A stretch of DNA of 64,000 nt. Source: an uncultured Oscillospiraceae bacterium (GTDB lineage Bacteria > Bacillota > Clostridia > Oscillospirales > Oscillospiraceae). Shown here in pieces: positions 23,735 through 33,949 of the stretch; positions within the stretch are counted from its first letter, which is position 1, and each line of letters starts with the position of its first letter. The DNA is taken from positions 124,001 to 188,000 of the forward strand of contig CALWWW010000001.1 of NCBI GenBank assembly GCA_944385365.1, written 5' to 3'. The translations under genes were made by a program, and so were the position numbers. The notes under the pieces were generated by a model that made no database searches, was not told the DNA's origin, and saw only the letters and a program-made list of their open reading frames with translations.

Positions 23735-25645
23735 TTATCGTCCGCTGTTTTCCATGCGCCGGAGCATATCCTGAAACGCCGCCGCAAAGCCGGGAGGCGT
23801 CTGGGGCTGCTTGCGGCGGGCCCGGAACCAGGGACAGGGCTCCAGGGGGAACCGGTTGACCCGGGAGGCCAGATCGTCGCTGAGCCCCATGGCCTCGGTA
23901 AAGGGCAGAAGATCGTAGAAATACAGTCCGTTGTCCCGCAGCTGCATGGTCAGCTGGTGGGCTGACAGGTATTGAATATACCGGCGGAAACCCAGCGCCT
24001 GGGCTGTGATATTCTGACCGGCGGCGCTGCGGCGGCCGCCGCGTATGGTTGCCACCGCGCCGAACACCACTGTGGCCAGGGCGATGACCATGGGCAGCAC
24101 ACCGCCCCATATCACGGACAGCACCAGCGCCACCAACGGCAGAAATACGCCGATGACCACCGGTTGAAATTGCCGCCGGGTGGCCATAATGGCAGAAACG
24201 GTGGCGGAGACACCGGCAGCCAGACCCAGCACGGCCAGCAGTGCCAGCAAAACGCCCCGCAGCTTTCCGGCGGGCAGTCCCGTCGAAGCCGCGCCGAACA
24301 GGGCCACGGCACAGGAAAGGACGCCCAGCAGATAGAGAATCAGGGGCGCGCCGCTGGTGCGGGAGAAATAGCGGCGGCGGCAGCTGCGTTCCATATTTTG
24401 GGCGTACCAGTCTGCCAGCGCGGCAAACCGGCGGCCCTCGCCCTCGCAGATGGTCTTGTCTCCAAAGAGCTTCTGGAATGTCACCTGATCGGACTGACGG
24501 CGCTCGGTGCCCATGTCCATGGTCTTCTGGAGGACCACCCGGCCCCGCTGGTCATAGCCCATGACCAGATAGCCCAGGGAAGCCCACTGGGCCACCTGCA
24601 ACGCCAGCCGGGGACGGCCGCCCATGAGCAGCAGGGGCAGCTCACCGGCGCCCACGCCGTCGGGGGCCATGGTGCGGGAGGCGATTTTCATTTTCCCGTT
24701 GCTCAGGGTCTTGTACCAGTACAGCAGCGCCAGCACCGCCAGAACAATCGTCACCGACAGCGTCACCACCTGGGAGATGCCGCTGGCGCTGCGGATGGTG
24801 ATGTACTCAGCGGGCAGGTCCAGGGAAATGCTGAGGCTCTCATGGTCCCGCAGCGCTTCCTGATACGTACCGGTGATGGTGGTATCCGTCTGCTCCAGCG
24901 TCATATGGTCGGCCACCAGATCGGCATAATAGCCGCCGACGAAGGTCGGCTCCCCGGTGAAGGTGGCGGGCATGGTCACCGAAAAGGACGCCTGGGTCAT
25001 GGGCCAGGCCCAGCCGGGAGCCATAATATCAAATTCCAGCTTCTGGCCCGTCTCGGTGACCTTGATGGCGTTTTCCACCACATAGGACAGCGTAAAGGTC
25101 TGGACGCCCGTCAGACCCGGGTCCGCCACCAGCCGCAGCGCTTTGCCGTCGGTGATATTCACGGTTTCGAGCTTATCGTACCCGCCCAGCTTTGCTTCCA
25201 CGCCGTTGCCGATGGGAAAGTCCAGCTGCGTCACCGACGAGGGCAGATTCATATCCACCCGGATGTTGGCCGTGGCCCGGCCCTTGGCGTCCACCGTCCA
25301 CTGGGCATTGAAATTGGTAATGGTGGCCGTCTTGGCATCTACGGTGTTGCCGGTACCCGTACCGGTGGTTGTGCCGGTGTTGGCCGTCGTGCCGGTTGCA
25401 CCGGTGGTACCGCCGGCGGCGTTGGCATTGTCCGGGTCGGCGCTGGGAATGCGGTCCGTACCGCTGTTTCCGGCCGCGGCGGTATCGTCCCCCGCAGCAT
25501 CCTCCCCGGCGGTATCGGCGGCGTTGTCCGCCGTTTCCCCGGCAGTCTCTTGCTTGGTGGCATCCGCGTCACTGCCGGTACCGGTGGCCAGGACCGGCTG
25601 CACCAAAACCAAGGCGCAGAGCAATGCGGCAATCCATTGTTTCAT
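23735..25645 (-). CDS. DUF2207 family membrane protein
   Basis: A 636-residue membrane protein. A signal peptide ('WIAALLCALVLVQPVLA') is followed by a 75-residue low-complexity linker rich in A, T, G and D. An extracellular beta-rich domain (about 105-285) follows, then a transmembrane helix ('VVTLSVTIVLAVLALLYWY'). A cytoplasmic stretch leads to two or three further helices and ends with the DUF2207-type 'YFYDLLPFTEAMGL'. Length and order match the DUF2207 family, whose role is unknown. The RBS and ATG are clear. The linker is unusually long and repetitive. Confidence 0.8.
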   Translation of the reverse strand: MKQWIAALLCALVLVQPVLATGTGSDADATKQETAGETADNAADTAGEDAAGDDTAAAGNSGTDRIPSADPDNANAAGGTTGATGTTANTGTTTGTGTGNTVDAKTATITNFNAQWTVDAKGRATANIRVDMNLPSSVTQLDFPIGNGVEAKLGGYDKLETVNITDGKALRLVADPGLTGVQTFTLSYVVENAIKVTETGQKLEFDIMAPGWAWPMTQASFSVTMPATFTGEPTFVGGYYADLVADHMTLEQTDTTITGTYQEALRDHESLSISLDLPAEYITIRSASGISQVVTLSVTIVLAVLALLYWYKTLSNGKMKIASRTMAPDGVGAGELPLLLMGGRPRLALQVAQWASLGYLVMGYDQRGRVVLQKTMDMGTERRQSDQVTFQKLFGDKTICEGEGRRFAALADWYAQNMERSCRRRYFSRTSGAPLILYLLGVLSCAVALFGAASTGLPAGKLRGVLLALLAVLGLAAGVSATVSAIMATRRQFQPVVIGVFLPLVALVLSVIWGGVLPMVIALATVVFGAVATIRGGRRSAAGQNITAQALGFRRYIQYLSAHQLTMQLRDNGLYFYDLLPFTEAMGLSDDLASRVNRFPLEPCPWFRARRKQPQTPPGFAAAFQDMLRRMENSGR

Positions 25646-25808
25646 GGCGATATGTCCTTTCGAACAGTTTAGTCTTTATAAAATACCATAATTTCCGGAA
25701 AAACGCAACGCTTTCCCCAAACTCCGACAATTCTCCGCCGGTCTCCCTTGTCATCGGGGTAAAAAAGGAGTATACTATGTGCTTGATATACGAAAAGGAG
25801 AGGATCCC

Positions 25809-27170
25809 ATGTCTCAGGTCATCGCCGCCATTTCCACGGCGCCCCAGCCGGGGGCCATCGGCATTCTGCGCCTGTCCGGCGACGGCGCCATTGCTGTGGC
25901 CGACCGGGTGTTTACCGCCGTCAGCGGTAAGCCCCTGGCCCAGACGGCGGACCGCCGTCTGGTTCTGGGCAGTCTCCACGACGCCCAGGGGCGGGTGCTG
26001 GATCAGGTGCTGGCCACCGTGTCCCGTGCTCCCCACTCCTACACCGGCGAGGACACGGCGGAGCTCCACTGTCACGGTTCTCTGGCCGTTCTGGCGGCGG
26101 GTCTGCAAGCGCTGTTCGCCGCTGGGGCCCAACAGGCCGGACCCGGCGAGTTCACCAAGCGGGCCTTCCTCAACGGCTGTCTCGATTTGAGCCAGGCCGA
26201 AGCCGTCATTGACCTTATCGAGGCCGACACCGCCGAAGCCGCCGCCAACGCCGCCGGGCAGCTGTCCGGCGCGGTCCGCAGCCGCATTGACCCGCTGTAT
26301 GACCGACTGGCCGGACTGTGCGCCCACTTCCACGCCGTTCTGGACTACCCCGACGAGGACATCGAGGAGTTCCGCAATTCGGAGATCACCGAAGCCATCT
26401 CGTCGGCCCAGGCGGATTTGGCCGCCCTGGCTGCCACCTATCGCCGGGGCACGGTGCTGAAAAACGGCCTGGACGCCGTCATTCTGGGCAAGCCCAACGT
26501 GGGCAAGTCCAGCCTGCTCAACGCGTTGGCGGGCTATGACCGGGTCATTGTCACCGACGTGGCCGGTACCACACGGGACGCGGTGACAGAGGTTTTGAAG
26601 CTGGGTTCCATCAAGCTGCGGCTGACGGACACGGCGGGCATCCGGGACACCGACGATCAGATTGAAGCCATGGGCGTGGAACGGAGCCGTCAGGCGGCCA
26701 AAAAGGCAAAATTGGCCCTGTGCGTCTTTGACGGCAGCCGCCCCCTGGACGACGAAGACCAGGCGGCCATGGCGGCGGCCTGGGAGGCGGAACACGCCAT
26801 CGCCCTGCTGAACAAGCAGGACCTGCCGCAGCAGGTCTCCCCGGGGGATTTGCCCTTTGACTGGGTGATTCCCCTGTGCACCAAAACCGGCGAGGGCTTG
26901 GATTCTCTGGAACAGGTGGTGGCGGAGCTGTTCCCTCTGGACCTGCCCTGTGACGGCACCATTCTCACCAACGCCCGACAGGCGGGGGCGGTGTTTCTGG
27001 CGTCGGAAGCGCTGGAACGGGCCACGGCGGCCCTGCGGCAGGGGTTGACGCCGGACGCGGTTCTGGTGGATGTGGAGGAAGCCATGGAACTGCTGGGACA
27101 GATCAACGGCCGGACGGCCCGGACGGAGATCACCGATCAGATTTTTTCGCGCTTCTGCGTGGGTAAATAA
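25809..27170 (+). CDS. mnmE: tRNA uridine-5-carboxymethylaminomethyl GTPase MnmE (TrmE)
   Basis: A 453-residue tRNA-modifying GTPase that works with MnmG on the wobble uridine (cmnm5U34). The N-terminal folate-binding domain begins 'IAAISTAPQPGAIGILRLSG'. The G domain has P-loop 'GKPNVGKSSLLNAL', G2 'GTTRD', G3 'DTAG' and G4 'NKQD'. The C-terminus ends 'FSRFCVGK', the conserved C-(I/V/L)-G-K tail whose Cys is essential. AAAAGGAGAGG precedes the ATG. Its partner mnmG is not in the window. A NifS-type desulfurase two genes downstream may relate to s2U34 on the same tRNAs (inference). Confidence 0.97.
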   Translation: MSQVIAAISTAPQPGAIGILRLSGDGAIAVADRVFTAVSGKPLAQTADRRLVLGSLHDAQGRVLDQVLATVSRAPHSYTGEDTAELHCHGSLAVLAAGLQALFAAGAQQAGPGEFTKRAFLNGCLDLSQAEAVIDLIEADTAEAAANAAGQLSGAVRSRIDPLYDRLAGLCAHFHAVLDYPDEDIEEFRNSEITEAISSAQADLAALAATYRRGTVLKNGLDAVILGKPNVGKSSLLNALAGYDRVIVTDVAGTTRDAVTEVLKLGSIKLRLTDTAGIRDTDDQIEAMGVERSRQAAKKAKLALCVFDGSRPLDDEDQAAMAAAWEAEHAIALLNKQDLPQQVSPGDLPFDWVIPLCTKTGEGLDSLEQVVAELFPLDLPCDGTILTNARQAGAVFLASEALERATAALRQGLTPDAVLVDVEEAMELLGQINGRTARTEITDQIFSRFCVGK

Positions 27171-27206
27171 TCAGAAAATCAGAAAAATAGTCAGACCATA
27201 CCGCAG

Positions 27207-27247
27207 CATTTGGCAAGAGCACGCAGCGAGAGATTTTGTGCCAAATG
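27207..27247. promoter_or_regulatory. Inverted repeat upstream of the LDH-like gene
   Basis: CATTTGGCA (27207-27215) and TGCCAAATG (27239-27247) are perfect inverted 9-mers, 23 bp apart. They lie in a 209-bp AT-richer gap between mnmE and the LDH-like gene. They may be a paired operator. No clear promoter elements were found. Confidence 0.35.
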
Positions 27248-27379
27248 AAAGTGGGAAACTTGCAGGAATACTGGATGTATTTCAAAAGTTTTCCGCTGCA
27301 CAGTTGGTGCAAAAGATCCGTTGCGGGCCGCCGACACAATGATGCGGTATGGTCGTCAATAGATGGAGGAAAGAGAAAC

Positions 27380-28291
27380 ATGGCCGCGAAGAAAGTAGCC
27401 ATTCTCGGTGTTGGACAAATCGGTGGGGCTCTGGCCCACCATCTGGTGCTGCGGAACCTGTGCGATGAGCTGGTTCTGGTGGACGCGGACCCGCGGCTGG
27501 CCCGTGCCCAGGCGGCGGACCTGCGCCACAGCCTGGGGGTGCTGGGGGGACGGACCCGCATTCGGTCGGGCACCTATTACGACTGTGACGACGCCCAGGT
27601 GTGCGTGCTCACCGTGTCGGCCAATCCAGCCCCCAACGCGCCCCGGCTGGACCAGCTGGACCGGTCCGCCACCACCGTGGGCCGCATTGTGCCGACGGTC
27701 ATGGCCACGGGATTTTCCGGCGTTCTGGTGGTGTTGACAGACCCCTCAGACCTGATGACCTGGCTGGCCCATCAGCTTTCGGATTTGCCGCCGGAACGGG
27801 TCATCGGCCTGGGCACGTCCCTGGATACGGCCCGTCTGCGGAGCCATCTGGCGGAGGTGCTGCATACGGACCCTGCCGCCGTGGAAGCCTGGGTGTTGGG
27901 CGACGCCGGAGAGGAGCCGGTGATTCCCTGGAGCCAGGTGCGGGTCAACGGCAATCCGCTGCCGGAGACGGTGGACCGGGAAGCCGTGGCCAACACGGCG
28001 GCGGATTCGGCCTACAATCTGATTCAGATTAAGGGCTCCGCCGCTTTCTCCATGGCTGCCGCCGCGGCGGACATTGTGGACGCGGTGCTCAACGACCGCC
28101 ACAAGACCCTCTGTGTCTCGGCGGCCCTCCATGGGGAGTACGGACAGGACGATATTTTTCTCAGCGTCCCCGCCGTCATCGGCAGCGGCGGCGTGGAGCG
28201 GATTGTGGAGCTGGAACTGACCCCCGAGGAGACCCGGCATATGGACAAGGCCGCCCGGGAGCTGTGCCAGTATATGATTGACATTACCTGA
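27380..28291 (+). CDS. Lactate/malate dehydrogenase-like protein with altered active site
   Basis: A 303-residue member of the LDH/MDH family. The NAD loop 'ILGVGQIGGALA' and the following Asp ('LVLVDAD') fit NAD binding. The substrate-binding Arg in 'LDTARLR' and an Arg in the mobile loop ('APRLDQL') are kept. However, the catalytic motif GEHGD is 'GDAGEE' here, so the proton-relay His is Ala. 'NP' in the usual 'VSNPVD' is 'LTDPSD'. This suggests an enzyme with changed chemistry or a non-catalytic regulator. A GGAGG-AAAG site precedes the ATG. It is followed 51 bp later by a cysteine desulfurase gene. Confidence 0.8.
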   Translation: MAAKKVAILGVGQIGGALAHHLVLRNLCDELVLVDADPRLARAQAADLRHSLGVLGGRTRIRSGTYYDCDDAQVCVLTVSANPAPNAPRLDQLDRSATTVGRIVPTVMATGFSGVLVVLTDPSDLMTWLAHQLSDLPPERVIGLGTSLDTARLRSHLAEVLHTDPAAVEAWVLGDAGEEPVIPWSQVRVNGNPLPETVDREAVANTAADSAYNLIQIKGSAAFSMAAAAADIVDAVLNDRHKTLCVSAALHGEYGQDDIFLSVPAVIGSGGVERIVELELTPEETRHMDKAARELCQYMIDIT

Positions 28292-28342
28292 GACAGCGCT
28301 CCGCCATTGGCGGCGCTGTTCAGAACCATAGAGGAGCATACC

Positions 28343-29461
28343 ATGATTTATTTTGACAATTCCGCCACCACGCGGCCCTGTGAGGAAGCCGTGGCGGCGG
28401 TGACGGAGCTGCTGCGGGACTGCTGGGGCAATCCCTCTTCCCTGCACAACCTGGGCATGGACGCCGCCCGGCGTCTCAGTCAGGCCCGGCGGCAGGTAGC
28501 GGCGGCTCTGGGAGCCGAGCCGGACCGGGTTTTCTTCACCTCCGGCGGCACCGAAGCCGACAACTGGGTGTTTCACGGGGCGGCCAAACGGCTGGGCAAG
28601 CGGGGCCGCCACATCATCACCACAGCGGTGGAACACCACGCCATCCTCCATCCGGCCAGGGAGCTGGAGCAGCAGGGCTTTGAGGTGACATACCTCCAGC
28701 CCGACGAGAGCGGCACCGTCTCCGCGGAAACGCTGGAAGCCGCTTTGCGGCCCGACACCATTCTCGTATCGGTGATGATGGTCAACAACGAGTGCGGCGC
28801 GGTCATGCCCTTGCAGCAGATGATTCGGGTCACCCGCCGCAAAAGTCCCAACGCTCTGTTTCACACCGACGCGGTCCAGGGCTTTCTGAAAGTGCCGTTC
28901 AAGGCCAAAACCCTGGGGGCGGACCTGATTTCCATTTCCGGCCATAAGGTCCACGGCCCCAAGGGCGTCGGTGCGCTGTACATCAAGCCAGGCCTGCCCC
29001 TGCCCGCCCTGATTCACGGCGGCGGCCAGGAGCGGAACTTCCGCAGCGGCACTGAAGGGCTCCCGGCCATCTGTGGATTCGGCGCGGCCTGCGCCGTGGG
29101 CGCCGCGTCGCTGAAAGAAGATATCGCCCATATGGAAGCCCTGCGGGACCACTGCCGCGATGAGCTTTCCAAGCTGCCCGGCGTGGTGCTGTTCGGTGCG
29201 GCGGCGGCTCCCCACATTGTGGGCATGAGCGTACCGGGCCACCGCTCCCAGGAGTTGATCAACCGGCTCCAGGACCGGGAGATTTACGTCTCCGCCGGTT
29301 CCGCCTGTGCCAAGGGCCACCGCAGCCATGTTCTGGAGGCCATGGGTCTGCCCGCCGATGTCATTGACGGCGCTATCCGCATCAGCTTCAGCCATGAGAA
29401 CACGCTGGAGGATGTGGACGCGCTGGTAACGGCCATCCGGGAGGATTTTATCGGGAAATAA
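28343..29461 (+). CDS. Cysteine desulfurase (NifS/IscS-like)
   Basis: A 372-residue PLP-dependent class V aminotransferase-fold enzyme. It takes sulfur from cysteine for Fe-S clusters or tRNA thiolation. 'IYFDNSATT' opens the protein. 'AVEHHAILH' holds the PLP-stacking His, 'SGHKVHGPKGVG' the Schiff-base Lys, and 'SAGSACAKG' the sulfur-carrying Cys. ATG at 28343 follows GAGGAG. No scaffold (iscU/nifU) or mnmA gene is adjacent, so the sulfur acceptor is not shown. Repeat A follows at once. Confidence 0.93.
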   Translation: MIYFDNSATTRPCEEAVAAVTELLRDCWGNPSSLHNLGMDAARRLSQARRQVAAALGAEPDRVFFTSGGTEADNWVFHGAAKRLGKRGRHIITTAVEHHAILHPARELEQQGFEVTYLQPDESGTVSAETLEAALRPDTILVSVMMVNNECGAVMPLQQMIRVTRRKSPNALFHTDAVQGFLKVPFKAKTLGADLISISGHKVHGPKGVGALYIKPGLPLPALIHGGGQERNFRSGTEGLPAICGFGAACAVGAASLKEDIAHMEALRDHCRDELSKLPGVVLFGAAAAPHIVGMSVPGHRSQELINRLQDREIYVSAGSACAKGHRSHVLEAMGLPADVIDGAIRISFSHENTLEDVDALVTAIREDFIGK

Positions 29462-29472
29462 TCAGTAAAAGG

Positions 29473-29674
29473 CCACCGTCCGCCACCCGCTTTGGGGTGG
29501 GGACGGTGGTCTTTCGGCGTTGCCGCAGGGATTGCGCCATCTGCGGATGGCGCTGGGGACGATGGGGAATTTCGCCCGCTGCGGCGGGCGGGTATTTCGC
29601 GCCGTGCGCGGCGCGACCAAAGGCTCTGCCTTTGGAAACTGCGATTTTTTGAAAAAAATCGAGTAAAACTTTTT
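29473..29674 (+). repeat. Multi-hairpin intergenic repeat, family A, copy 2
   Basis: Same plan as copy 1. An outer hairpin CCACCGTCC...GGACGGTGG is followed by GCCATCTGCGGATGGC, GCCCGCTGCGGCGGGC, GCGCCGTGCGCGGCGC, CCAAAGGCTCTGCCTTTGG and the CGATTTTTTGAAAAAAATCG stem, then GAGTAAAACTTTTT. The right end lies 3 bp from the stop codon of nadE on the opposite strand. It fills the gap between two convergent genes and may terminate both. Confidence 0.88.
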
Positions 29675-29677
29675 GTT

Positions 29678-31588
29678 TTACAGGTTTTCCAGTTCGTTGA
29701 GCCACAAAGTGGCGCAGGCGTCCGACGGCATCCGCCAATCGCCGCGGGGCGACAAGCTGACGCTGCCCACCTTGGGACCGTCGGGCAGGCAGCTGCGCTT
29801 GAACTGCTGCTGGAAGAACCGGCGGTAGAAGGTTTTCAGCCACTTCAAAATGGTCTCGTCATCATACCGGCCCTGCCAGGCGTACCGGGCCAGCCGGTAA
29901 ACCTTGGCGGGCGGGAACGCGAAGCGGACGATCTGATAGAGGAAAAAGTCGTGGAGCTCATAGGGGCCCACCAAATTCTCCGTCTTCTGGGCAATCTCCC
30001 CGTCCTCCGGCGGCAGCAGCTCCGGCGACACCGGCGTATCGAGGATATCCAGCAGCACCGCCGCCAACTCCTTGTCGCTGTGGTCGGCCACATACCGGAC
30101 GATATGGCGCACCAACGTTTTGGGGACAGAACCGTTGACGCCGTACATGCTCATATGGTCGCCGTTATAGGTGGCCCAGCCCAGGGCCAATTCGCTGAGG
30201 TCGCCGGTGCCGATGACCATGCCGCCCTGGCGGTTGGCCAAATCCATGAGCACCTGGGTCCGTTCCCGGGCCTGTCCGTTCTCATAGGTCACGGAACGGT
30301 CATCCTCCGGCAGACCGATATCTTTAAAATGCTGCTCCACCGCCGCGCCGATGGGCACAGTCAGAAAACGGACGCCCAACAGCTCCGCCATTTTGGTGGC
30401 GTTGTCCTTGGTGCGGCTGGTGGTGCCGAAGCAGGGCATGGTGACGGCCAGAATATCTTTCCGGTCCCGGCCCAGGCTGTCCATGGCCCGGACGGTCACC
30501 AGCAGGGCCAGCGTGGAATCCAGGCCGCCGGACAGGCCCACCACACACGTTTTCGCATGAGCATGCTCAATCCGTTTCCGCAGTCCCGCCGCCTGCAAGC
30601 TCAGAATGTCCTCGCAGCGGCCGTCTCTGGCCGCCGCATCGGCGGGGACGAAGGGCATGGGGTCCACAAACCGGGTCAGCACCGTCTCCCGCTCCTCCAG
30701 GTAAAAAGCGGCGCTCTCCCCCTTGCGGACCGTTCGGGCCGGGAAGGTATTGCGGCGGCGGCGCTCGCCGTCCAGCTTTTGGACGTCGATCTCCGTTTTC
30801 ACCATGCCGGGGGCATGGTCCCGCCGTTCGGCCAGCAGCGTTCCGTCCTCGCAGAGCAGCTGGTGGCCGGAGAACACCAGATCGGTGGTGGATTCTCCGT
30901 CGCCGCAGGAGCAGTAGAAGTAGGCGCAGGACAACCGGGCCGACTGGTTTTTTACCAACTCCCGGCGGTAGCTGTCCTTTCCCACCACCTCATTGGATGC
31001 CGACAGATTGACGATGACCGTCGCCCCGTCCAGCGCCTGCTGCACCGACGGCGGGTTGGGGGCCCACAGGTCCTCGCAAAGCTCGCAGCCCAGCACCAGT
31101 TCCGGCACATTCAGGCACGGGAAAATCTGGTTGGGCATGAGCAGCACCGCTTCGCCGCCCAGGTCCAGGGTGACGCACAGGTCCTCCGTGGCCGGGGTAA
31201 ACCACCGCTGCTCATAAAATTCGCTGTAGTTGGGCAAATGGGTTTTGGGCACCAGGCCTAGAATGGAACCGTCGTAGAGCACGGCGGCGCAGTTGTACAG
31301 CTTGTGGTTCCACTGGACCGGCAGGCCCACAAACACCACCATGGATTTGCCCTCCGTGGCTTCCTTGACGGTCATCAGGGCGTCCATGGCCCCTTCCAGC
31401 AGGGTCTTCTGCAAAAACAGTTCGCCGCAGGTGTAGCCCGTCAGACCCAGTTCGGGAAAGACCAGCAGCTGGACCCCCTGAGCATGGGCCTCTTCCAGCC
31501 ATTTCACCGTCTCGGCGGCATTGTACGCGCAGTCGGCCACCCGCAGAGCCGGGGCGGCGCAGGCGCAGGAAATATATCCGTGATGCAT
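29678..31588 (-). CDS. nadE: Glutamine-dependent NAD(+) synthetase
   Basis: A 636-residue two-domain enzyme making NAD from deamido-NAD. The N-terminal nitrilase-type glutaminase (about 1-290) has the Glu-Lys-Cys triad region ('[12 protein letters not shown]', '[10 protein letters not shown]', '[14 protein letters not shown]'). The C-terminal synthetase has the PP-loop '[16 protein letters not shown]' and '[19 protein letters not shown]'. It fits the long bacterial NadE class. GGAGG lies 8 bp before the ATG at 31588. The stop codon touches repeat A copy 2. Confidence 0.96.
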   Translation of the reverse strand: MHHGYISCACAAPALRVADCAYNAAETVKWLEEAHAQGVQLLVFPELGLTGYTCGELFLQKTLLEGAMDALMTVKEATEGKSMVVFVGLPVQWNHKLYNCAAVLYDGSILGLVPKTHLPNYSEFYEQRWFTPATEDLCVTLDLGGEAVLLMPNQIFPCLNVPELVLGCELCEDLWAPNPPSVQQALDGATVIVNLSASNEVVGKDSYRRELVKNQSARLSCAYFYCSCGDGESTTDLVFSGHQLLCEDGTLLAERRDHAPGMVKTEIDVQKLDGERRRRNTFPARTVRKGESAAFYLEERETVLTRFVDPMPFVPADAAARDGRCEDILSLQAAGLRKRIEHAHAKTCVVGLSGGLDSTLALLVTVRAMDSLGRDRKDILAVTMPCFGTTSRTKDNATKMAELLGVRFLTVPIGAAVEQHFKDIGLPEDDRSVTYENGQARERTQVLMDLANRQGGMVIGTGDLSELALGWATYNGDHMSMYGVNGSVPKTLVRHIVRYVADHSDKELAAVLLDILDTPVSPELLPPEDGEIAQKTENLVGPYELHDFFLYQIVRFAFPPAKVYRLARYAWQGRYDDETILKWLKTFYRRFFQQQFKRSCLPDGPKVGSVSLSPRGDWRMPSDACATLWLNELENL

Positions 31589-31813
31589 GGCGCATCCTCC
31601 TTTTGATCGAGCCAGATTGCTCTTATCATACCCCATTTTCCCGGCTCTTGTAAAGGGCGGACGGCAGGCCCTTTGTAAGTTTTTGCTGAAAGACCATTCG
31701 GATTTTATGTAAACTTTTTCTTGTGTCTTCTCTTTTCTCCAGCCACTAAATATGGTATACTGGTTGACATATTCAAGAACTCCTGTTGTTCTCTGTATGA
31801 GAGGTTGAGATAG

Positions 31814-33898
31814 ATGATCGAATTGTTATCCCCCGCAGGCTCCATGGAGGCCCTGCGGGCCGCGGTCCAGAACGGCGCGGATGCCGTTTACCTGGGCGCC
31901 GGCGGCTTCAACGCCCGCATGGGCGCCCGGAATTTCACCCTGGACGATCTCCGGGAAGCCGTCACCTATTGTCACGTCCGCGGCGTCCGGGTCCACCTGA
32001 CGCTGAACACCCTGGCTTCCGACCGGGAGCTGCCCGAAGCGGCGGAGCTGATTCGCCGGGCGGCCCAGCTGGGTGTGGACGCCTTTATCGTCCAGGACCT
32101 GGGCCTGGTTGCCATGTGCCGGGAAATTGCCCCGACGGTGGAGGTCCACGCCAGCACCCAAATGAGCATTCACAATCTGGACGGCGTCAAGCTGGCCGCC
32201 AAACTGGGCTGCAGCCGGGTGGTCCTGGCCCGGGAGCTGCCGGAGAGCGAAATTGCCGCCATCTGCCGGGAAAGCCCCGTGGAAATCGAGGTGTTCGGCC
32301 ACGGCGCCCTCTGCATGTGCTACTCCGGACAATGTTACTTTTCCGCCGTCATCGGACGGCGCAGCGGCAACCGGGGCCAGTGCGCCCAGCCCTGCCGTCT
32401 CCCCTGCGGCTATGGCCGCTATCAGCAGCAGTACCCCCTGAGTCTCAAGGACAACTGCGCCATTGAGCACCTTTTGAAGCTGGAAGGCATGGGCGTCCAC
32501 TCCCTGAAGCTGGAAGGCCGTATGAAGCGGCCGGAATATGTGGCCGTGGTGACCCGCATCTATCGGGCGGCCCTGGACGGCAAGCCCGTCTCCCGCAAAG
32601 ACCTGGAGGAACTCCAGGGCATCTTCTCCCGTCAGGGCTTTACCGACGGATATCTGCGGGATCAGGTGGACCGCTCCATGCTGGGCATCCGCACCGGTGA
32701 ACGGGAGGACAAACAGCTGCTGGCCAAGGCCCGCGCCACCTACGAAACGGGCGAACTGTCCCGGGTGCCGGTGCGGTTCCAGATCGATGTGCAGCCGGGC
32801 CGACCGGTGACACTGCTGGTGGCCGACTGGTCCGGCCATGTGTGCCGGGCCGAGGGGCCCGTGCCCGAGCAGGCCATCAGCCGCCCGGTAACAGAAGAAG
32901 AATTGACAACACGCCTTTCCAAAACCGGCGGTACCCCCTACGTCTGCCGTCAGGTCCAGGCCCAGGTGGCCCCCGGCATGATGGTTCCGGCCAGCGTGGT
33001 CAACGGTCTGCGCCGGGAAGCGCTGATCCGGCTGTCGGCCCTGCGGGGCCAGCTGCCTAAGGTGCCCCTCCACAGCTACACCCCTGCCCACGCCTGGCCC
33101 GCCCACAGCGGCCGTCCGGTGCTGACGGTACAGGTCCGGTCCCTGGAGCAGGTGACGCCGTCTCTGCTGGCCGCCCGGCCCACGGTGCTCTATGTGCCCG
33201 TCAGCGAACTGGCCGACCATCCCGACCGGGTGAACGCGCTGTGCCAGCGGACGGAGGTTTGCGCCGTGCTGCCCCGGGTGGTCTGGGGCCGGGAGTGGAG
33301 CAAGGTGCGCCGCCAGCTGGAAACCGTCCGGCAGCTGGGCGTCTCCACGGTCCTTATCGGCAATCTGGGCCAGATCGTCACGGCCCTGGAGCTGGGCATG
33401 GAGCTGCGGGGCGATTTTGGGCTCAACGTGTGCAACACCCTGGCGGCCCAGCAGGTGCGGCGGCTCCATTTCCGTTCCCTGGCGGCCTCCTTTGAACTGC
33501 GGCTGGCCCAGATTCGGGATTTGGGCAAGGCGCTGCCCACGGAGCTGCTGGTCTATGGCCGTCTGCCCCTGATGCTGACGGAGAGCTGTCTTATCCGCAA
33601 CCGTACCGGCGTCTGCAACTGCCACGGCCAGCCCACCAGCCTGGTGGACCGGACGGGGGCCGAGTTCCCCATTCTGCCGGACCCCGGCACCTGCCGCAGC
33701 GTGGTCCTCAATGGGCGGAAGCTGTTTTTGCTGGACCGCCACAAGGAATTGGGCGTCCTGGGCGTGTGGGGCCACCGGCTGCTGTTCACCACGGAAAACC
33801 CCAGAGAGGTGGATCTGGTGGTCCGTGCCTGGCAGAGCGGCGGCGTCTTCGATCCCGGCCAGCATACCCGTGGGCTTTATGTTCGGGGCGTGGAATAA
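31814..33898 (+). CDS. Peptidase U32 family protein (DUF3656-type, collagenase-like)
   Basis: A 694-residue U32 protein. The N-terminus 'LLSPAGSMEALRAAVQNGAD' and 'VYLGAGGFNARMGARNF' are the U32 opening. 'EVFGHGALCMCYSGQCYFS' with 'RGQCAQPCRLPC' supply the conserved cysteines that bind an Fe-S cluster in RlhA-like members. 'SLKLEGRMKRPEYVA' is also typical. The C-terminal half is the DUF3656 extension. E. coli RlhA and TrhP make ho5C/ho5U in RNA, so an RNA hydroxylation role is as likely as proteolysis. It stands alone with a strong terminator. Confidence 0.88.
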   Translation: MIELLSPAGSMEALRAAVQNGADAVYLGAGGFNARMGARNFTLDDLREAVTYCHVRGVRVHLTLNTLASDRELPEAAELIRRAAQLGVDAFIVQDLGLVAMCREIAPTVEVHASTQMSIHNLDGVKLAAKLGCSRVVLARELPESEIAAICRESPVEIEVFGHGALCMCYSGQCYFSAVIGRRSGNRGQCAQPCRLPCGYGRYQQQYPLSLKDNCAIEHLLKLEGMGVHSLKLEGRMKRPEYVAVVTRIYRAALDGKPVSRKDLEELQGIFSRQGFTDGYLRDQVDRSMLGIRTGEREDKQLLAKARATYETGELSRVPVRFQIDVQPGRPVTLLVADWSGHVCRAEGPVPEQAISRPVTEEELTTRLSKTGGTPYVCRQVQAQVAPGMMVPASVVNGLRREALIRLSALRGQLPKVPLHSYTPAHAWPAHSGRPVLTVQVRSLEQVTPSLLAARPTVLYVPVSELADHPDRVNALCQRTEVCAVLPRVVWGREWSKVRRQLETVRQLGVSTVLIGNLGQIVTALELGMELRGDFGLNVCNTLAAQQVRRLHFRSLAASFELRLAQIRDLGKALPTELLVYGRLPLMLTESCLIRNRTGVCNCHGQPTSLVDRTGAEFPILPDPGTCRSVVLNGRKLFLLDRHKELGVLGVWGHRLLFTTENPREVDLVVRAWQSGGVFDPGQHTRGLYVRGVE

Positions 33899-33907
33899 TG
33901 TAGTTCG

Positions 33908-33938
33908 CAGGGGGACAGTTGGAAGTCCCCCTGTTTTT
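33908..33938 (+). terminator. Intrinsic terminator after the U32 gene
   Basis: CAGGGGGAC (33908-33916) pairs with GTCCCCCTG (33925-33933), followed by six T residues. Confidence 0.9.
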
Positions 33939-33949
33939 TCTTGTGGGGC

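Noticed and set aside
25339..25560. Repeats in the DUF2207 linker as a CRISPR-like array
   Set aside because: It is low-complexity coding sequence for A, T, G and D, without regular repeat-spacer structure. No CRISPR array or cas gene is visible in the window.
31826..33865. A 679-codon open frame on the - strand
   Set aside because: It is antisense to the U32 peptidase gene and shows no conserved motifs.
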